A stretch of 64,000 nt of DNA from Ga0077555 sp964500805 (GTDB lineage: Bacteria > Pseudomonadota > Alphaproteobacteria > Rhizobiales > Hyphomicrobiaceae): positions 62,001 through 126,000 of the forward strand of contig CAZCQH010000006.1 in assembly GCA_964500805.1 (NCBI GenBank), written 5' to 3'. Positions 53,946 through 61,563 of this stretch are shown piece after piece; position 1 is the first letter of the stretch, and every line of letters begins with the position of its first letter. The translations under genes were made by a program, and so were the position numbers. The notes below the pieces were generated by a model. The model did no database searches. It was not told where the DNA came from and saw nothing but the letters and a program-made list of their open reading frames with translations.

Positions 53946-54269
53946 TTACGAGCCTGAGCAAGCTTTCATAAATTCTTGCTGCGTGACCGACGTAGAGTTC
54001 GCTAGCGACGCGGGCATCGAAGCCTTCGCTCCGGTTACCTCTGCTTGATCCAAACGGTTATCGCTATTGCGATCGGCCGTTTTCCAGATCGATTCACACT
54101 CTGTCCGGGTCTTCATCCCGGCCGCCCCACCGCCAGCTCCGCCGGTCGCACCCGGTGACGTCGTTGTGCCTGGCGTCGTTGTTCCCGGCGTCGATGGAGT
54201 GGTCTGAGCGATCGCCGATCCAGCGAAAAGCGCAACCACTGCGCATCCAGCTAACAAGTTCTTAAGCAT
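53946..54269 (-). CDS. Secreted EF-hand-like protein
   Basis: 107 aa. The signal peptide (1-21, ends SAIAQ) is followed by a Thr/Gly/Pro linker. One canonical calcium loop follows: DRNSDNRLDQAE, with acidic or polar residues at positions 1, 3, 5, 9 and 12. Two Cys flank it. Probably periplasmic and calcium-binding. GAGGAGA precedes the ATG, and an EcfG-type promoter lies 31 nt before the start codon, so it is probably a stress gene. Confidence 0.8.
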   Translation of the reverse strand: MLKNLLAGCAVVALFAGSAIAQTTPSTPGTTTPGTTTSPGATGGAGGGAAGMKTRTECESIWKTADRNSDNRLDQAEVTGAKASMPASLANSTSVTQQEFMKACSGS

Positions 54270-54300
54270 CGAGTATCTCCTCGGTTGTTGACAAGCGGAG

Positions 54301-54326
54301 AACGTTCGCTTCCCGGGACTGGTTCC
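54301..54326 (-). promoter_or_regulatory. EcfG-type promoter of the EF-hand gene
   Basis: On the minus strand GGAAC (54326-54322), 17 nt, CGTT (54304-54301). This matches the general stress sigma factor consensus GGAAC-N16/17-CGTT, 31 nt before the ATG at 54269. Confidence 0.78.
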
Positions 54327-54329
54327 CTA

Positions 54330-54674
54330 TCAATCGAGGACGACTTGAACGTCGTTGGGTTCCACTTGTCGCTGGCGCCGTATGCGATACGTCCCCGGTT
54401 CCAACGCTATTGCGTCGTGCTCGTCGTGCCGGAGATAGGCGTCTTTGACCGCGACGCGCACATGGCCAATGTAAAGCTCTGGCGGAACGTCGCGAGCCAG
54501 CTCATCATCTCGGAAGAACGTCACTCGCTCATGGATGGCGTGCCGATGCCCGGTCGCCTCACCCTCCGCAACAACGGTGATGCCCGACTGGGACGGCGGC
54601 GCAATCACCCCTGATGGCTGAAAATCGTCCACTCGCTCGATCAGGATGTCGCCTTGGGCACAAAGTCTATGCAT
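54330..54674 (-). CDS. Small DUF6745-partner-type protein
   Basis: 114 aa. It starts MHRLCAQGDILIERVDDF and contains VVAEGEATGHRHAI and HDEHDAIALEPGTYRIRRQRQ. This pattern (QGDxLI..., EGEATGHxHAI, HEEHxxIxLxPGxYxxxRQRE) is a small widespread family often encoded beside DUF6745 proteins. A DUF6745 gene is present 7 kb away in the same stress region. CGGAGA precedes the ATG. I found no EcfG-type promoter for it. Function unknown; the conserved His residues suggest metal binding. Confidence 0.72.
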   Translation of the reverse strand: MHRLCAQGDILIERVDDFQPSGVIAPPSQSGITVVAEGEATGHRHAIHERVTFFRDDELARDVPPELYIGHVRVAVKDAYLRHDEHDAIALEPGTYRIRRQRQVEPNDVQVVLD

Positions 54675-54937
54675 GGTTTTCTCCGTTACTGTCGTTTCGA
54701 AACATTCTGGTCAGCAGACGCGCGACGGCATTCCAGCTGCAGGCGGCTCAGCGTCAAAACCACGCAGTACCGAGCGCTTTCCGGAGACCAAATGCCGCTT
54801 CAATCGTCATTTTATTGCCATTAGACGTCTTGAAACGAGCTGAGTTGCTGGCCAACGACGGCGTCTTCCGAGCAGAATGGTCTGCCGGAGAACGCGGCGA
54901 GCGACAGGGGGTTCCGAGAAATCCGGGGGGGCCAAAC

Positions 54938-55636
54938 GTGAGAGCCTTGGTTTGGATCATTGTCTTTGCGTCGACGACGCTTGCCGCTCACGCAGATATC
55001 CTGGCATTTCGCCGCCTCCACCTCGGCGGGCACCAAGTAAGGTGGCAACCGGCGGCAACAGGCGAGATACTGCTTCGCTATGTGATTGCCGAGAGCGCTG
55101 CTACCTTCAAGGACGCCATCAATTGCGGTTCTTTGGCGCCATTTCGTGCTCTTGAGAAAACGGCGAATGCCGAGCGAACCGCCGTCCGCGCCGAGCTGAC
55201 CGCGGCATTCCAGCTCTGGAGCGAAATCGCAGCTATCCGCTTTGAAGAAACAACCAGTGTCGACCAAGCGGACATCGTGATCGGTGCTCAACAGCGACCT
55301 GTCGGGCGCGCATTCGCGCAGGTTTTTTTTGACGAAGCCCATCCTGGACAAGTCAAGCCAATCACCAAAGCTGTCGTGTGTCTGAATCCGACGGTGAACT
55401 GGAAAATCGGGTACGATGGCAATTTGGACATCTACGATCTTCGACACACAATTGCGCACGAGATCGGACACGCGATCGGTCTGGATCACTCCCCCACATC
55501 AGGGCATTTGATGTGGTACAAGTACGATGAGCGCATGCGTGGCCTGAGCAACGGGGACATCGCCGGCGCTCAGGCCCTCTACGGACCGGCGAGCCCAAAA
55601 GAAACCGCCAGCGCGCATACGCGAACCGGCGGTTGA
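54938..55636 (+). CDS. Secreted matrixin-type zinc metalloprotease
   Basis: 232 aa from a GTG. Signal peptide (1-19, RALVWIIVFASTTLAAHA), propeptide-like stretch, then the metzincin zinc site HEIGHAIGLDH (HExxHxxGxxH) at about residues 176-186 and the Met-turn in SGHLMWYKYD. It ends with GLSNGDIAGAQALYG, the matrixin C-terminal signature. The start is chosen because it gives the signal peptide; the frame is open further upstream without one. A Cys pair may act as cysteine switch, unproven. Confidence 0.85.
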   Translation: MRALVWIIVFASTTLAAHADILAFRRLHLGGHQVRWQPAATGEILLRYVIAESAATFKDAINCGSLAPFRALEKTANAERTAVRAELTAAFQLWSEIAAIRFEETTSVDQADIVIGAQQRPVGRAFAQVFFDEAHPGQVKPITKAVVCLNPTVNWKIGYDGNLDIYDLRHTIAHEIGHAIGLDHSPTSGHLMWYKYDERMRGLSNGDIAGAQALYGPASPKETASAHTRTGG

Positions 55637-55639
55637 TCC

Positions 55640-55957
55640 CTACTGCTTGGGAGGTGTGGGAGCTGGGGTGGCCGGCGCGACGGGGGGTGAAGGCGCCGGA
55701 GTAGTCGTCGTCGATCCTGGTGGAGAGGTTACCGGCGCGGTAGTGCCGGCAGGATTGGTCGTGGTGGTCTTAGGGATCATCGGGGGAGTCCGCGTCGCAC
55801 GAGGCCAAAGCATCGCGAGCACAACCAGCGCGCCCAACACAAGTGCAACAATCCCGACGATGCCAAGCCCGTCAATTCGACGAGCGGTCTGCGGAGTTCG
55901 GGTCTCACTCGGGGTCCCGATAGGGTCATTGACTGGTCGTGGCCTCTCGTTTGCCAT
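55640..55957 (-). CDS. Small single-pass membrane protein with Pro/Thr-rich tail
   Basis: 105 aa: a polar cytoplasmic start, one membrane segment (GLGIVGIVALVLGALVVLAML, about 31-51), then an exported Thr/Pro/Ser tail of simple composition. GGAG six nt before ATG 55957. It follows the DUF892 gene by 28 nt and shares its EcfG-type promoter. Converges with the matrixin gene, 3 nt apart. Function unknown. Confidence 0.72.
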   Translation of the reverse strand: MANERPRPVNDPIGTPSETRTPQTARRIDGLGIVGIVALVLGALVVLAMLWPRATRTPPMIPKTTTTNPAGTTAPVTSPPGSTTTTPAPSPPVAPATPAPTPPKQ

Positions 55958-55985
55958 TGTGATCTCCGGTCCAGTTCTGTTGAAG

Positions 55986-56480
55986 TTAGCTCGCGTTCGC
56001 GCGCTCATTGATCCCGGCAAGAGCGAGTTCGTTTAACGACGCGTCGGCATTCTTTTCTTCGGCCAATGTCTGCTCAAGCAGAGCAACCGCGTCCTGCAAG
56101 CCCATCTGCTCCGCCCATGCACACAACGTTCCGTATCGAGCAATTTCATAGTGCTCGATCGCTTGCCCGGCTGCGATCAAGCCGGCGTCGAGGACCTCCG
56201 AGTCTTGGAAATTCTCGAACAGTTCCTCGCCCTCTTCGATCAGGCCTTCGATCGCCTCGCACGGCTCTCCGGAAGGGGAAACCTGGAGCATCGTGAACAC
56301 TTGTTCTAATCGGTCGATCTGATCAGCTGTCTCGGAGCGGTGCTTATCCAGTGCATCGCGCAGCGCACTGTTCGAGGCGCGATCGACCATCTTGGGCAGC
56401 GCAGCGAGGATCTGCTTTTCGCCGTGATAGATATCCTTCAAATGCATGAGGAACAGATCTTCCAGCTTGTGTGCCGCCAT
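55986..56480 (-). CDS. Ferritin-like DUF892 protein (YciE/YciF type)
   Basis: 164-aa four-helix ferritin-like protein: LEDLFLMHLKDIYHGEKQILAALPKM, then helices with Glu/His metal positions (GQAIEHYEIARYGTLCAWAEQMG, LEQTLAEEKNADASLNELA). E. coli yciE/yciF and relatives are stress-induced and probably bind a di-iron centre. An EcfG-type promoter 35 nt before the ATG supports stress control. Confidence 0.9.
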   Translation of the reverse strand: MAAHKLEDLFLMHLKDIYHGEKQILAALPKMVDRASNSALRDALDKHRSETADQIDRLEQVFTMLQVSPSGEPCEAIEGLIEEGEELFENFQDSEVLDAGLIAAGQAIEHYEIARYGTLCAWAEQMGLQDAVALLEQTLAEEKNADASLNELALAGINERANAS

Positions 56481-56515
56481 TGCGCGTCTCCGCATCGCTT
56501 TGCTGCCTGCATAGC

Positions 56516-56540
56516 AACGTCAGAACCGATGGCGAGTTCC
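56516..56540 (-). promoter_or_regulatory. EcfG-type promoter of the DUF892 operon
   Basis: On the minus strand GGAAC (56540-56536), 16 nt, CGTT (56519-56516): a full match, 35 nt before the ATG at 56480. Confidence 0.82.
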
Positions 56541-56599
56541 GCTACTGAAAGGTGCCGTGCCACTCAAGCGCGGGGCGGGGCGACGAATTGAGCCAGCAG

Positions 56600-57397
56600 T
56601 CAGTGATCGGAAACCGAAACTGGTCTCGAGCCCGTTTGGAAGAACAAAGCCTGGCTGACGATGGCCTTAACAATGGCGGGCTGAAACGGTTTGGTGATCA
56701 GGAACGTCGGCTCGGGTCGGATTCCGGTCAAGAGCCGCTCTGGATAAGCCGTGATAAATACGACCGGAAGTTTCTGCGTGGTGAGAATATCATTCACCGT
56801 GTCGAGGCCGGAACTCCCGTCAGCGAGCTGGATATCGGCAAGGATGAGGCCGGGCTGCATTCTCTGCAGCGCATCGAGAGCTTGGGAGCGCGTACGTGCG
56901 ACGCTCGGCACCCGGTGGCCGAGGTTGGTAACAATTTCCTTGAGGTCGAGCGCTATCAGTGGCTCATCCTCTATGATGAGGACATCAGTTGCGATCTGGT
57001 TCGCGATATCGCGACCGGCCTCATCAATCAATTCGACGACTTCGCCAAGCGATACGCCCAAGACCTCGGCGGCCTCTGAAGGCGTCATCCCCTCAACCGA
57101 AACGAGCAGGAAGGCTTGACGGGCCTTGGGGGCGAGCGTCTGAAGTCGATGTTCTGCCCGATCGGCCGGCAACTTATCGTCCGTTCCGTTAATTCGTATC
57201 GAATTGATGACCCGCAAAAGAGTGCTGTAAAGCGCAAGGCGCGTTCGACTTTCGTCGCCCACAAGCGTGGGATCCGCGATGATCGCTTCCAATGTCGAGG
57301 CGACATAGGCATCGCCACTCTTCTGGGTGCCAGTCACAGCTCGGGCAAAGCGACGCAGATAGGGGAGATTAGCGGCTACGCGTTCTGATGCGGTCAT
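56600..57397 (-). CDS. phyR: General stress response regulator PhyR
   Basis: 265-aa anti-anti-sigma factor. Residues 1-130 imitate an ECF sigma factor: LPYLRRFARAVTG (sigma2-like) and LAPKARQAFLLVSVEGMTPSEAAEVLGVSLGEVVELI (sigma4-like). Residues 137-255 are a receiver with acidic pair IIEDEP, phospho-acceptor Asp188 in LADIQLADG and Lys in ITKPF. When phosphorylated the sigma-like domain captures NepR and frees EcfG. GGAGGGG before the ATG at 57397. Its promoter is itself EcfG-type, giving positive feedback. No HWE/PhyK kinase gene lies next to it. Confidence 0.96.
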   Translation of the reverse strand: MTASERVAANLPYLRRFARAVTGTQKSGDAYVASTLEAIIADPTLVGDESRTRLALYSTLLRVINSIRINGTDDKLPADRAEHRLQTLAPKARQAFLLVSVEGMTPSEAAEVLGVSLGEVVELIDEAGRDIANQIATDVLIIEDEPLIALDLKEIVTNLGHRVPSVARTRSQALDALQRMQPGLILADIQLADGSSGLDTVNDILTTQKLPVVFITAYPERLLTGIRPEPTFLITKPFQPAIVKAIVSQALFFQTGSRPVSVSDH

Positions 57398-57435
57398 TGG
57401 GCCCCTCCGGTCAGCAAACAAACAGCAAGCTTTAA

Positions 57436-57461
57436 AACGCGCTGGGATGCTGATCGGTTCC
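57436..57461 (-). promoter_or_regulatory. EcfG-type promoter of phyR
   Basis: On the minus strand GGAAC (57461-57457), 17 nt, CGTT (57439-57436): full consensus match, 38 nt before the phyR ATG. Confidence 0.85.
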
Positions 57462-57639
57462 GAACTTTGGCGAATTTATTGCAGCAAGCTCGATGCGGGC
57501 AATGCATATGCACATTAGCCGAGATGCGCGTCCGCGTCGAGGACCTTTCGATATTGCGTCGCCATCCTCTCAGGGCGCCGGAAGCGTTTTGCATATCACG
57601 CCAGGTGGTCAACTCGTTTGGCTTCGAGACTGCCGTTGC

Positions 57640-57664
57640 GGAACCGGTCGACAGAAGCGGAGTT
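57640..57664 (+). promoter_or_regulatory. EcfG-type promoter of the YihY-like gene
   Basis: GGAAC (57640-57644), 16 nt, AGTT (57661-57664). Only the first base of the -10 differs from CGTT. It ends 30 nt before the ATG at 57695 and supports that start over the longer open frame. Confidence 0.72.
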
Positions 57665-57694
57665 AGCCAGAACAGTTCAAAGGCGAACATTCGA

Positions 57695-58519
57695 ATGGGC
57701 CTGATAGCTCTCTTCTACGCCGCGGTGAAACGTTGGCTCGCGCAGGAACCAGGCGTTCTGGGTGCTGCTCTCGCCTACTACACTGTCTTCTCGATTGGGC
57801 CGTTGCTGATCATCATGGTCGCTATCGCTGGTTTGGTGCTCGAGCGCACTGAAGCCCAAGTTGCCGTCACAGAGTACATTGAACAATCTGCCGGCGCAGG
57901 CGCGGCGACAATGGTGCAACAGATGCTGTCCGCGGCGATAAGCACTGGTGCCGGAATCGGGGGTATCATCACTGGCGTTGCGACCTTGTTGATCACAGCT
58001 CTCGGCGCCGTCTTACATCTGCGCTATGCCCTCAACCGGATTTTGGAGGCGGAACCGGTCAAGGCATCCGGCGTTTTCGCCGTCGTTCGTCGTTATGCGA
58101 TGGCGGTCGGCGGCGTGCTTGGGGCTGGATTGCTGCTGATTGCAGCCGTTGCTGCATCTACTTTGATATCCAGCTTTTCCGAGCAGTTGTCGGCCTTCAT
58201 CCCCCCGCCCTGGTTGGCGCTCTTGAACACCCTTATTTCACTCGGCCTGACAGCCGCTGTTTTTGCGGCGATGTTCAAATGGCTTTCCGACGCGGTTTTG
58301 GCGTGGTCCGATGCTCTTTCGGGCGGCATTGTCACGGCCCTGCTCTTCGAATTGGGCAAGCTGGGTATCAGCTGGTACCTTAGCCGGCAGGCGTTTGGGT
58401 CCACTTACGGCGCATCGGCATCTTTGGCTGTATTGCTGGCTTGGATCTATTACACCAGCCAAATATTATTCTTCGGCGCCGCATTTTCTTATGCCTGCGC
58501 AATGCGTCGTGCTCGATGA
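57695..58519 (+). CDS. YihY/BrkB family membrane protein
   Basis: 274 aa, six membrane segments: LAQEPGVLGAALAYYTVFSIGPLLIIMVAIAG near the start is the YihY/UPF0761 hallmark, and SYLAVLLAWIYYTSQI-like ASLAVLLAWIYYTSQILFFGAAFSYA closes the protein. Formerly called ribonuclease BN, a name since corrected; the role is unknown, probably envelope-related. The start at 57695 matches the EcfG-type promoter. Stop codons of this gene and the convergent permease gene are eight nt apart. Confidence 0.88.
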   Translation: MGLIALFYAAVKRWLAQEPGVLGAALAYYTVFSIGPLLIIMVAIAGLVLERTEAQVAVTEYIEQSAGAGAATMVQQMLSAAISTGAGIGGIITGVATLLITALGAVLHLRYALNRILEAEPVKASGVFAVVRRYAMAVGGVLGAGLLLIAAVAASTLISSFSEQLSAFIPPPWLALLNTLISLGLTAAVFAAMFKWLSDAVLAWSDALSGGIVTALLFELGKLGISWYLSRQAFGSTYGASASLAVLLAWIYYTSQILFFGAAFSYACAMRRAR

Positions 58520-58527
58520 CGGTCGCA

Positions 58528-60336
58528 CTACTTGCCCGCACTGACCGAGTCCTCTGCACTGGCCAAGCTGGTGTACACTGCTCGGCTTCGCTTGCACTCC
58601 TCGCCGATTTTCGATGCCATAGCGTTATTGGCTAGATTGAACAGACACAGTGAAAGGTGAAACTTACCTGCATGGCGCGAAAGTCTGCGGCATGCATGAC
58701 GAACATAAACGCCGGGGTTTGGCGACAAGTAGCAAAGGAAAATGCCATCAACCTGACCGAGGTCGGGTGCGCCTACTGCGTGGGGAGCCAACGAAGTGGA
58801 CGGATGCGCGACTGCTTCATGTCCGAGAGACCGCAATCGGTGAGCCAGCAAGATCGCAGCACCAAAGTCGAGTTCCGTTCGGCCGGCAATGCAAGCCAGT
58901 CGCAACGCGGTTGGAACCGGGTCACCGCGGGTTTGGCCCTCTTCAAGTTCATCCAACACGCCCGCAAGGCTCTCAGTCAACGATCTGCGCATCGCTGGAT
59001 CGTCAACTTGCATCCGGTTTGCCTCCGCGTGGATGAGCGCGGCGAGAGCGACGTCGTCGTAAAAAGCGCGTTCGGACCCGTTCGCGATCTCCGTCTCGGC
59101 CAGATCGAGCGCCTCCTCATGATCGACAGACAGAAGTCGCTGATAAAACCGTTGAGCCGGTGAGAGGACTGGTTCGCTGCCGAGCAGCATGTCGAGGAAG
59201 GCAAGCCGAGGCACATGCCTTCCGATCACGACGAGGCAAACTGTCAGCGGGGTGGAAAGAAAGAGACCAACCGGCCCCCACAGCACCGTCCAAAAAATGG
59301 CGGCTAAAATGACCGCGAACGACGACAGCCCCGTGGAGGCTCCATAGAGCCACGGCTCGAGAATGTTATTGCTAAGCAGTTCCAGAACGACGAACAAGCC
59401 GATGGTCCACAGCACCATCGACCAACCTGGTTCGCTGCCGACAGCAATCACAATCGGGAAAAATGCAGCCAGCCACGGGCCAAGATAAGGGATAAATCGA
59501 AGTACCGCGGCCAAGACGCCCCATATGACGGCATTCGGAACGCCGATGATTGCCAACCCCAAGCCAACTGGTATTCCATAGCTAATATTGACGATCAATT
59601 GCATGAGCAGATAGCCGCTTACGCGATTTGCTGCATCGGAGATCAGCTGAGTGCTGCGTTGGAGATCGTCGCCACCGAATAGTTTGATGAAACGATCTCG
59701 CAGCTCCTCGCGCTCCAACAAAATGAAAATGACAAAAACGATGACCAGACCCGCCGTTCCTGCCGGCCCAAGGAGTGGTTGCGCAACGCTCTGCAGGACT
59801 TCCAACGGCCGCCTCGGCGGGGGTTCAACAACGACGGGGACGGGGTCAGGTTGACGCTCAACTTCTTGCTTCGCCTGTTCAGGCGGTTGCGGTTTGGCTC
59901 GAGGCGACAGCTGCTGCTCAAGCGATCGAAGCGCATTGCTCACCCTTGAAACTAGACCGTCGGATGGGGATAGCTCCTTGAGGCGCTCGATCTTCAAGGA
60001 AATATTGCGCTGATAAACTGGAAGATCGTTGGCGAGCTGCACTAGCTGCGCGCCGACCGCAATTGAAACGAGCGCAACCAACATGAGTGCCACGGTTACG
60101 GCAGCACCAATTGCGGCAAGTCTGGGCACCCAATATCGCCGTAGTAGTCCAATCAAGGGAGTGAGAATGAACGCCAGCAGGGTCGCAAGCGCCAATGGAA
60201 TGAGTATGTCGCGTCCGAAGTAAAGGGCTGCAATTACGATCGCCGCTGTAGCTGCGGGAGTTGCGACAGTAGGCAGTTCAGCTCTGGAAGCTCGCTGGAA
60301 CGGGTGCTCCGGCTGATTGCGGACGTTGTTCTTCAT
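58528..60336 (-). CDS. AI-2E family (PerM-type) transporter with long C-terminal domain
   Basis: 602 aa. Residues about 25-385 are the AI-2E/PerM permease: paired N-terminal helices, a central soluble insertion with coiled coil and Pro-rich stretch (about 125-180), then a helix block with GVPNAVIWGVLAAVLRFIPYLGPWLA and LLSNNILEPWLYG, the family signature. About 215 further residues form a soluble tail not found in minimal members: a helical part, then ALRLACIAGRTELDFGAAILLAHRLRSLGHEAV, which resembles a B12-binding-like Rossmann module without the DxH motif. The start at 60336 follows a CAGGA site. Confidence 0.86.
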   Translation of the reverse strand: MKNNVRNQPEHPFQRASRAELPTVATPAATAAIVIAALYFGRDILIPLALATLLAFILTPLIGLLRRYWVPRLAAIGAAVTVALMLVALVSIAVGAQLVQLANDLPVYQRNISLKIERLKELSPSDGLVSRVSNALRSLEQQLSPRAKPQPPEQAKQEVERQPDPVPVVVEPPPRRPLEVLQSVAQPLLGPAGTAGLVIVFVIFILLEREELRDRFIKLFGGDDLQRSTQLISDAANRVSGYLLMQLIVNISYGIPVGLGLAIIGVPNAVIWGVLAAVLRFIPYLGPWLAAFFPIVIAVGSEPGWSMVLWTIGLFVVLELLSNNILEPWLYGASTGLSSFAVILAAIFWTVLWGPVGLFLSTPLTVCLVVIGRHVPRLAFLDMLLGSEPVLSPAQRFYQRLLSVDHEEALDLAETEIANGSERAFYDDVALAALIHAEANRMQVDDPAMRRSLTESLAGVLDELEEGQTRGDPVPTALRLACIAGRTELDFGAAILLAHRLRSLGHEAVAHPSTSLAPHAVGAPDLGQVDGIFLCYLSPNPGVYVRHACRRLSRHAGKFHLSLCLFNLANNAMASKIGEECKRSRAVYTSLASAEDSVSAGK

Positions 60337-60475
60337 ACGATACAATCCTGCGCAGCGCCGGCCGCTGCACGGCAACCCATTGTGTCATCCGTACTCATGT
60401 TGCGGCCGCAAAAGCCCCAAAATTCAGAAAGGCGTCGAGCGTTCACGCCAAGGTCGCTCTTGAGGAACATCGACC

Positions 60476-60500
60476 AACGCAAGTTGCGCTTTGCCGTTCC
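60476..60500 (-). promoter_or_regulatory. EcfG-type promoter toward the AI-2E-type transporter
   Basis: On the minus strand GGAAC (60500-60496), 16 nt, CGTT (60479-60476): full match. It lies 139 nt before the transporter ATG, leaving a longer leader than elsewhere in the island. Its -35 faces that of the KGG gene promoter, seven nt apart. Confidence 0.75.
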
Positions 60501-60507
60501 ATTCTGC

Positions 60508-60532
60508 GGAACCAAACCCAAGTCCGTCTGTT
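60508..60532 (+). promoter_or_regulatory. EcfG-type promoter of the KGG-repeat gene
   Basis: GGAAC (60508-60512), 16 nt, TGTT (60529-60532), one mismatch to CGTT. It ends 35 nt before the ATG at 60568. Confidence 0.75.
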
Positions 60533-60567
60533 GGATGGCGGCAGGCGTGGAACATGGAGCAGGCAGA

Positions 60568-60885
60568 ATGGCAGACAAAAAAACTGCGGGGAGCAGGCGC
60601 GGATTTGCGTCGATGGATCAAGAGAAGCAGCGTGAAATTGCAAGCAAGGGCGGACAGGCCAGTGGAGGCAATTTCGCGAACAATCGCGAGAGAGCGTCGG
60701 AAGCCGGCAAAAAAGGCGGACAAGCCAGTGGGGGGAACTTCGCGCACAATCCGGAGCGCGCTTCCCAGGCTGGCAGAAAAGGCGGTCAGGCCAGCCACGG
60801 AGCTAGCGAAATTCCAGAAGACAGCAAACGCAATATCGACGAAGGGACCACCGGCAGCCAGGCTGAGCGTGGCAAAACCGACTGA
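60568..60885 (+). CDS. KGG-repeat general stress protein (GsiB/con-10 type)
   Basis: 105-aa very hydrophilic protein with tandem repeats of KGGQASGGNF plus RERASEAGK-type spacers: SKGGQASGGNFANN, KKGGQASGGNFAHN and RKGGQASHG. Such stress_KGG proteins (B. subtilis GsiB, fungal con-10) resemble group 1 LEA hydrophilins and accumulate under desiccation and osmotic stress. GGAG eight nt before the ATG; EcfG-type promoter upstream. Open frame before 60568 is untranslated leader. Confidence 0.92.
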   Translation: MADKKTAGSRRGFASMDQEKQREIASKGGQASGGNFANNRERASEAGKKGGQASGGNFAHNPERASQAGRKGGQASHGASEIPEDSKRNIDEGTTGSQAERGKTD

Positions 60886-60970
60886 GGGCGCCGCTCGCTT
60901 CGGGCGAAGTTAGATTTGTTCAGTAGCTTTGAGCTGCAGCCTGGTCGGACCGATATCATAATGCCCAATT

Positions 60971-61011
60971 AAAAAAAGCCGCGGCTTGCCGAGGGGGGGA
61001 GCAAGCCGCGG
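60971..61011 (-). terminator. Intrinsic terminator of the candidate small RNA
   Basis: Eleven-bp perfect GC-rich stem with a 10-nt C-rich loop followed by seven T on the minus strand. On the + strand the hairpin is preceded by A and followed by GAAACGC, so it terminates leftward transcription only. Confidence 0.85.
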
Positions 61012-61040
61012 AAACGCAGCCACCCGGGACAGGCAGCCAG
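60971..61040 (-). ncRNA. Candidate EcfG-dependent small RNA with C-rich terminator loop
   Basis: A minus-strand EcfG-type promoter (61071-61047) points into a gene-free stretch. About 30 nt past the expected start lies a perfect 11-bp hairpin, CCGCGGCTTGC and its complement (61011-61001 with 60989-60979). Its loop is TCCCCCCTCG, and seven T follow on the minus strand (60977-60971), a textbook intrinsic terminator. The predicted RNA is about 70 nt. The C-rich loop could pair with Shine-Dalgarno sequences. Caulobacter GsrN is a known sigma-T-dependent sRNA with a C-rich loop; similarity here is in logic, not shown by alignment. Confidence 0.72.
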
Positions 61041-61046
61041 TGCACT

Positions 61047-61071
61047 AACGCGGTGCACAGGCGCCAGTTCC
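61047..61071 (-). promoter_or_regulatory. EcfG-type promoter of the candidate small RNA
   Basis: On the minus strand GGAAC (61071-61067), 16 nt, CGTT (61050-61047): full consensus match with no protein gene downstream before the terminator at 61011-60971. Confidence 0.78.
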
Positions 61072-61092
61072 GCGGCTTCGCAAATTTTTGTT

Positions 61093-61117
61093 GGAACCTC
61101 GCGAAATGAAGCACGTT
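61093..61117 (+). promoter_or_regulatory. EcfG-type promoter of the 61148 gene pair
   Basis: GGAAC (61093-61097), 16 nt, CGTT (61114-61117): full match, 30 nt before the ATG at 61148. Being inside the longer open frame it rules out a start at 61088 or 61106. Confidence 0.82.
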
Positions 61118-61147
61118 GTCTGCAACACGACGGACAAAGGATGCGAT

Positions 61148-61561
61148 ATGGACCAAGTTTCGCCCGGTCGTTCTGAATCGAACGGTTTCAATCATAGGCC
61201 AGAGCACAACCTCACCAGTGTACCGACGCTGCCCGCCGAGAGTCAGGACACCTCACAGGAGATGTCGAGCATATCGGCGCTCATCAGTCGGCACCCCATC
61301 GAAGCCGCAGCTCTTGCTTTATTGGCTGGCGCCGGTCTCGCTATCTTGATTTCCAAAAGTGGGGATAACCAAAAGAGCTCGAACGCGACGCGGTACAATG
61401 ATGGCTCAACAGCAGATGACTTAATGTCGAGTGCCCGATCTGCGGTTTCGCCGATTTTGCCTGCTGTGGAACGCATGGTCGAGGCTGTTGCTGATATGGG
61501 TGTTAACTCAGGTCCTTTCGACCGTGTCGTGCAGATGTGGCGGTCACTGTCGGGGCGCTAG
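61148..61561 (+). CDS. Hypothetical membrane-anchored stress protein
   Basis: 137 aa: polar N-terminal half, one hydrophobic segment (about 77-93, AALALLAGAGLAILISK), polar C-terminal part with amphipathic helix. It recalls short nutrient-stress proteins of Rhizobiales but no domain is certain. AAAGGATG lies upstream of ATG 61148, and the EcfG-type promoter fixes this start. Only two nt separate it from the DUF6745 gene, so they form an operon. Confidence 0.75.
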   Translation: MDQVSPGRSESNGFNHRPEHNLTSVPTLPAESQDTSQEMSSISALISRHPIEAAALALLAGAGLAILISKSGDNQKSSNATRYNDGSTADDLMSSARSAVSPILPAVERMVEAVADMGVNSGPFDRVVQMWRSLSGR

Positions 61562-61563
61562 CC

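Noticed and set aside
54675..54937. EcfG promoter for the small protein at 54330 or the matrixin gene
   Set aside because: Both strands were read; no GGAAC with GTT at the right spacing was found.
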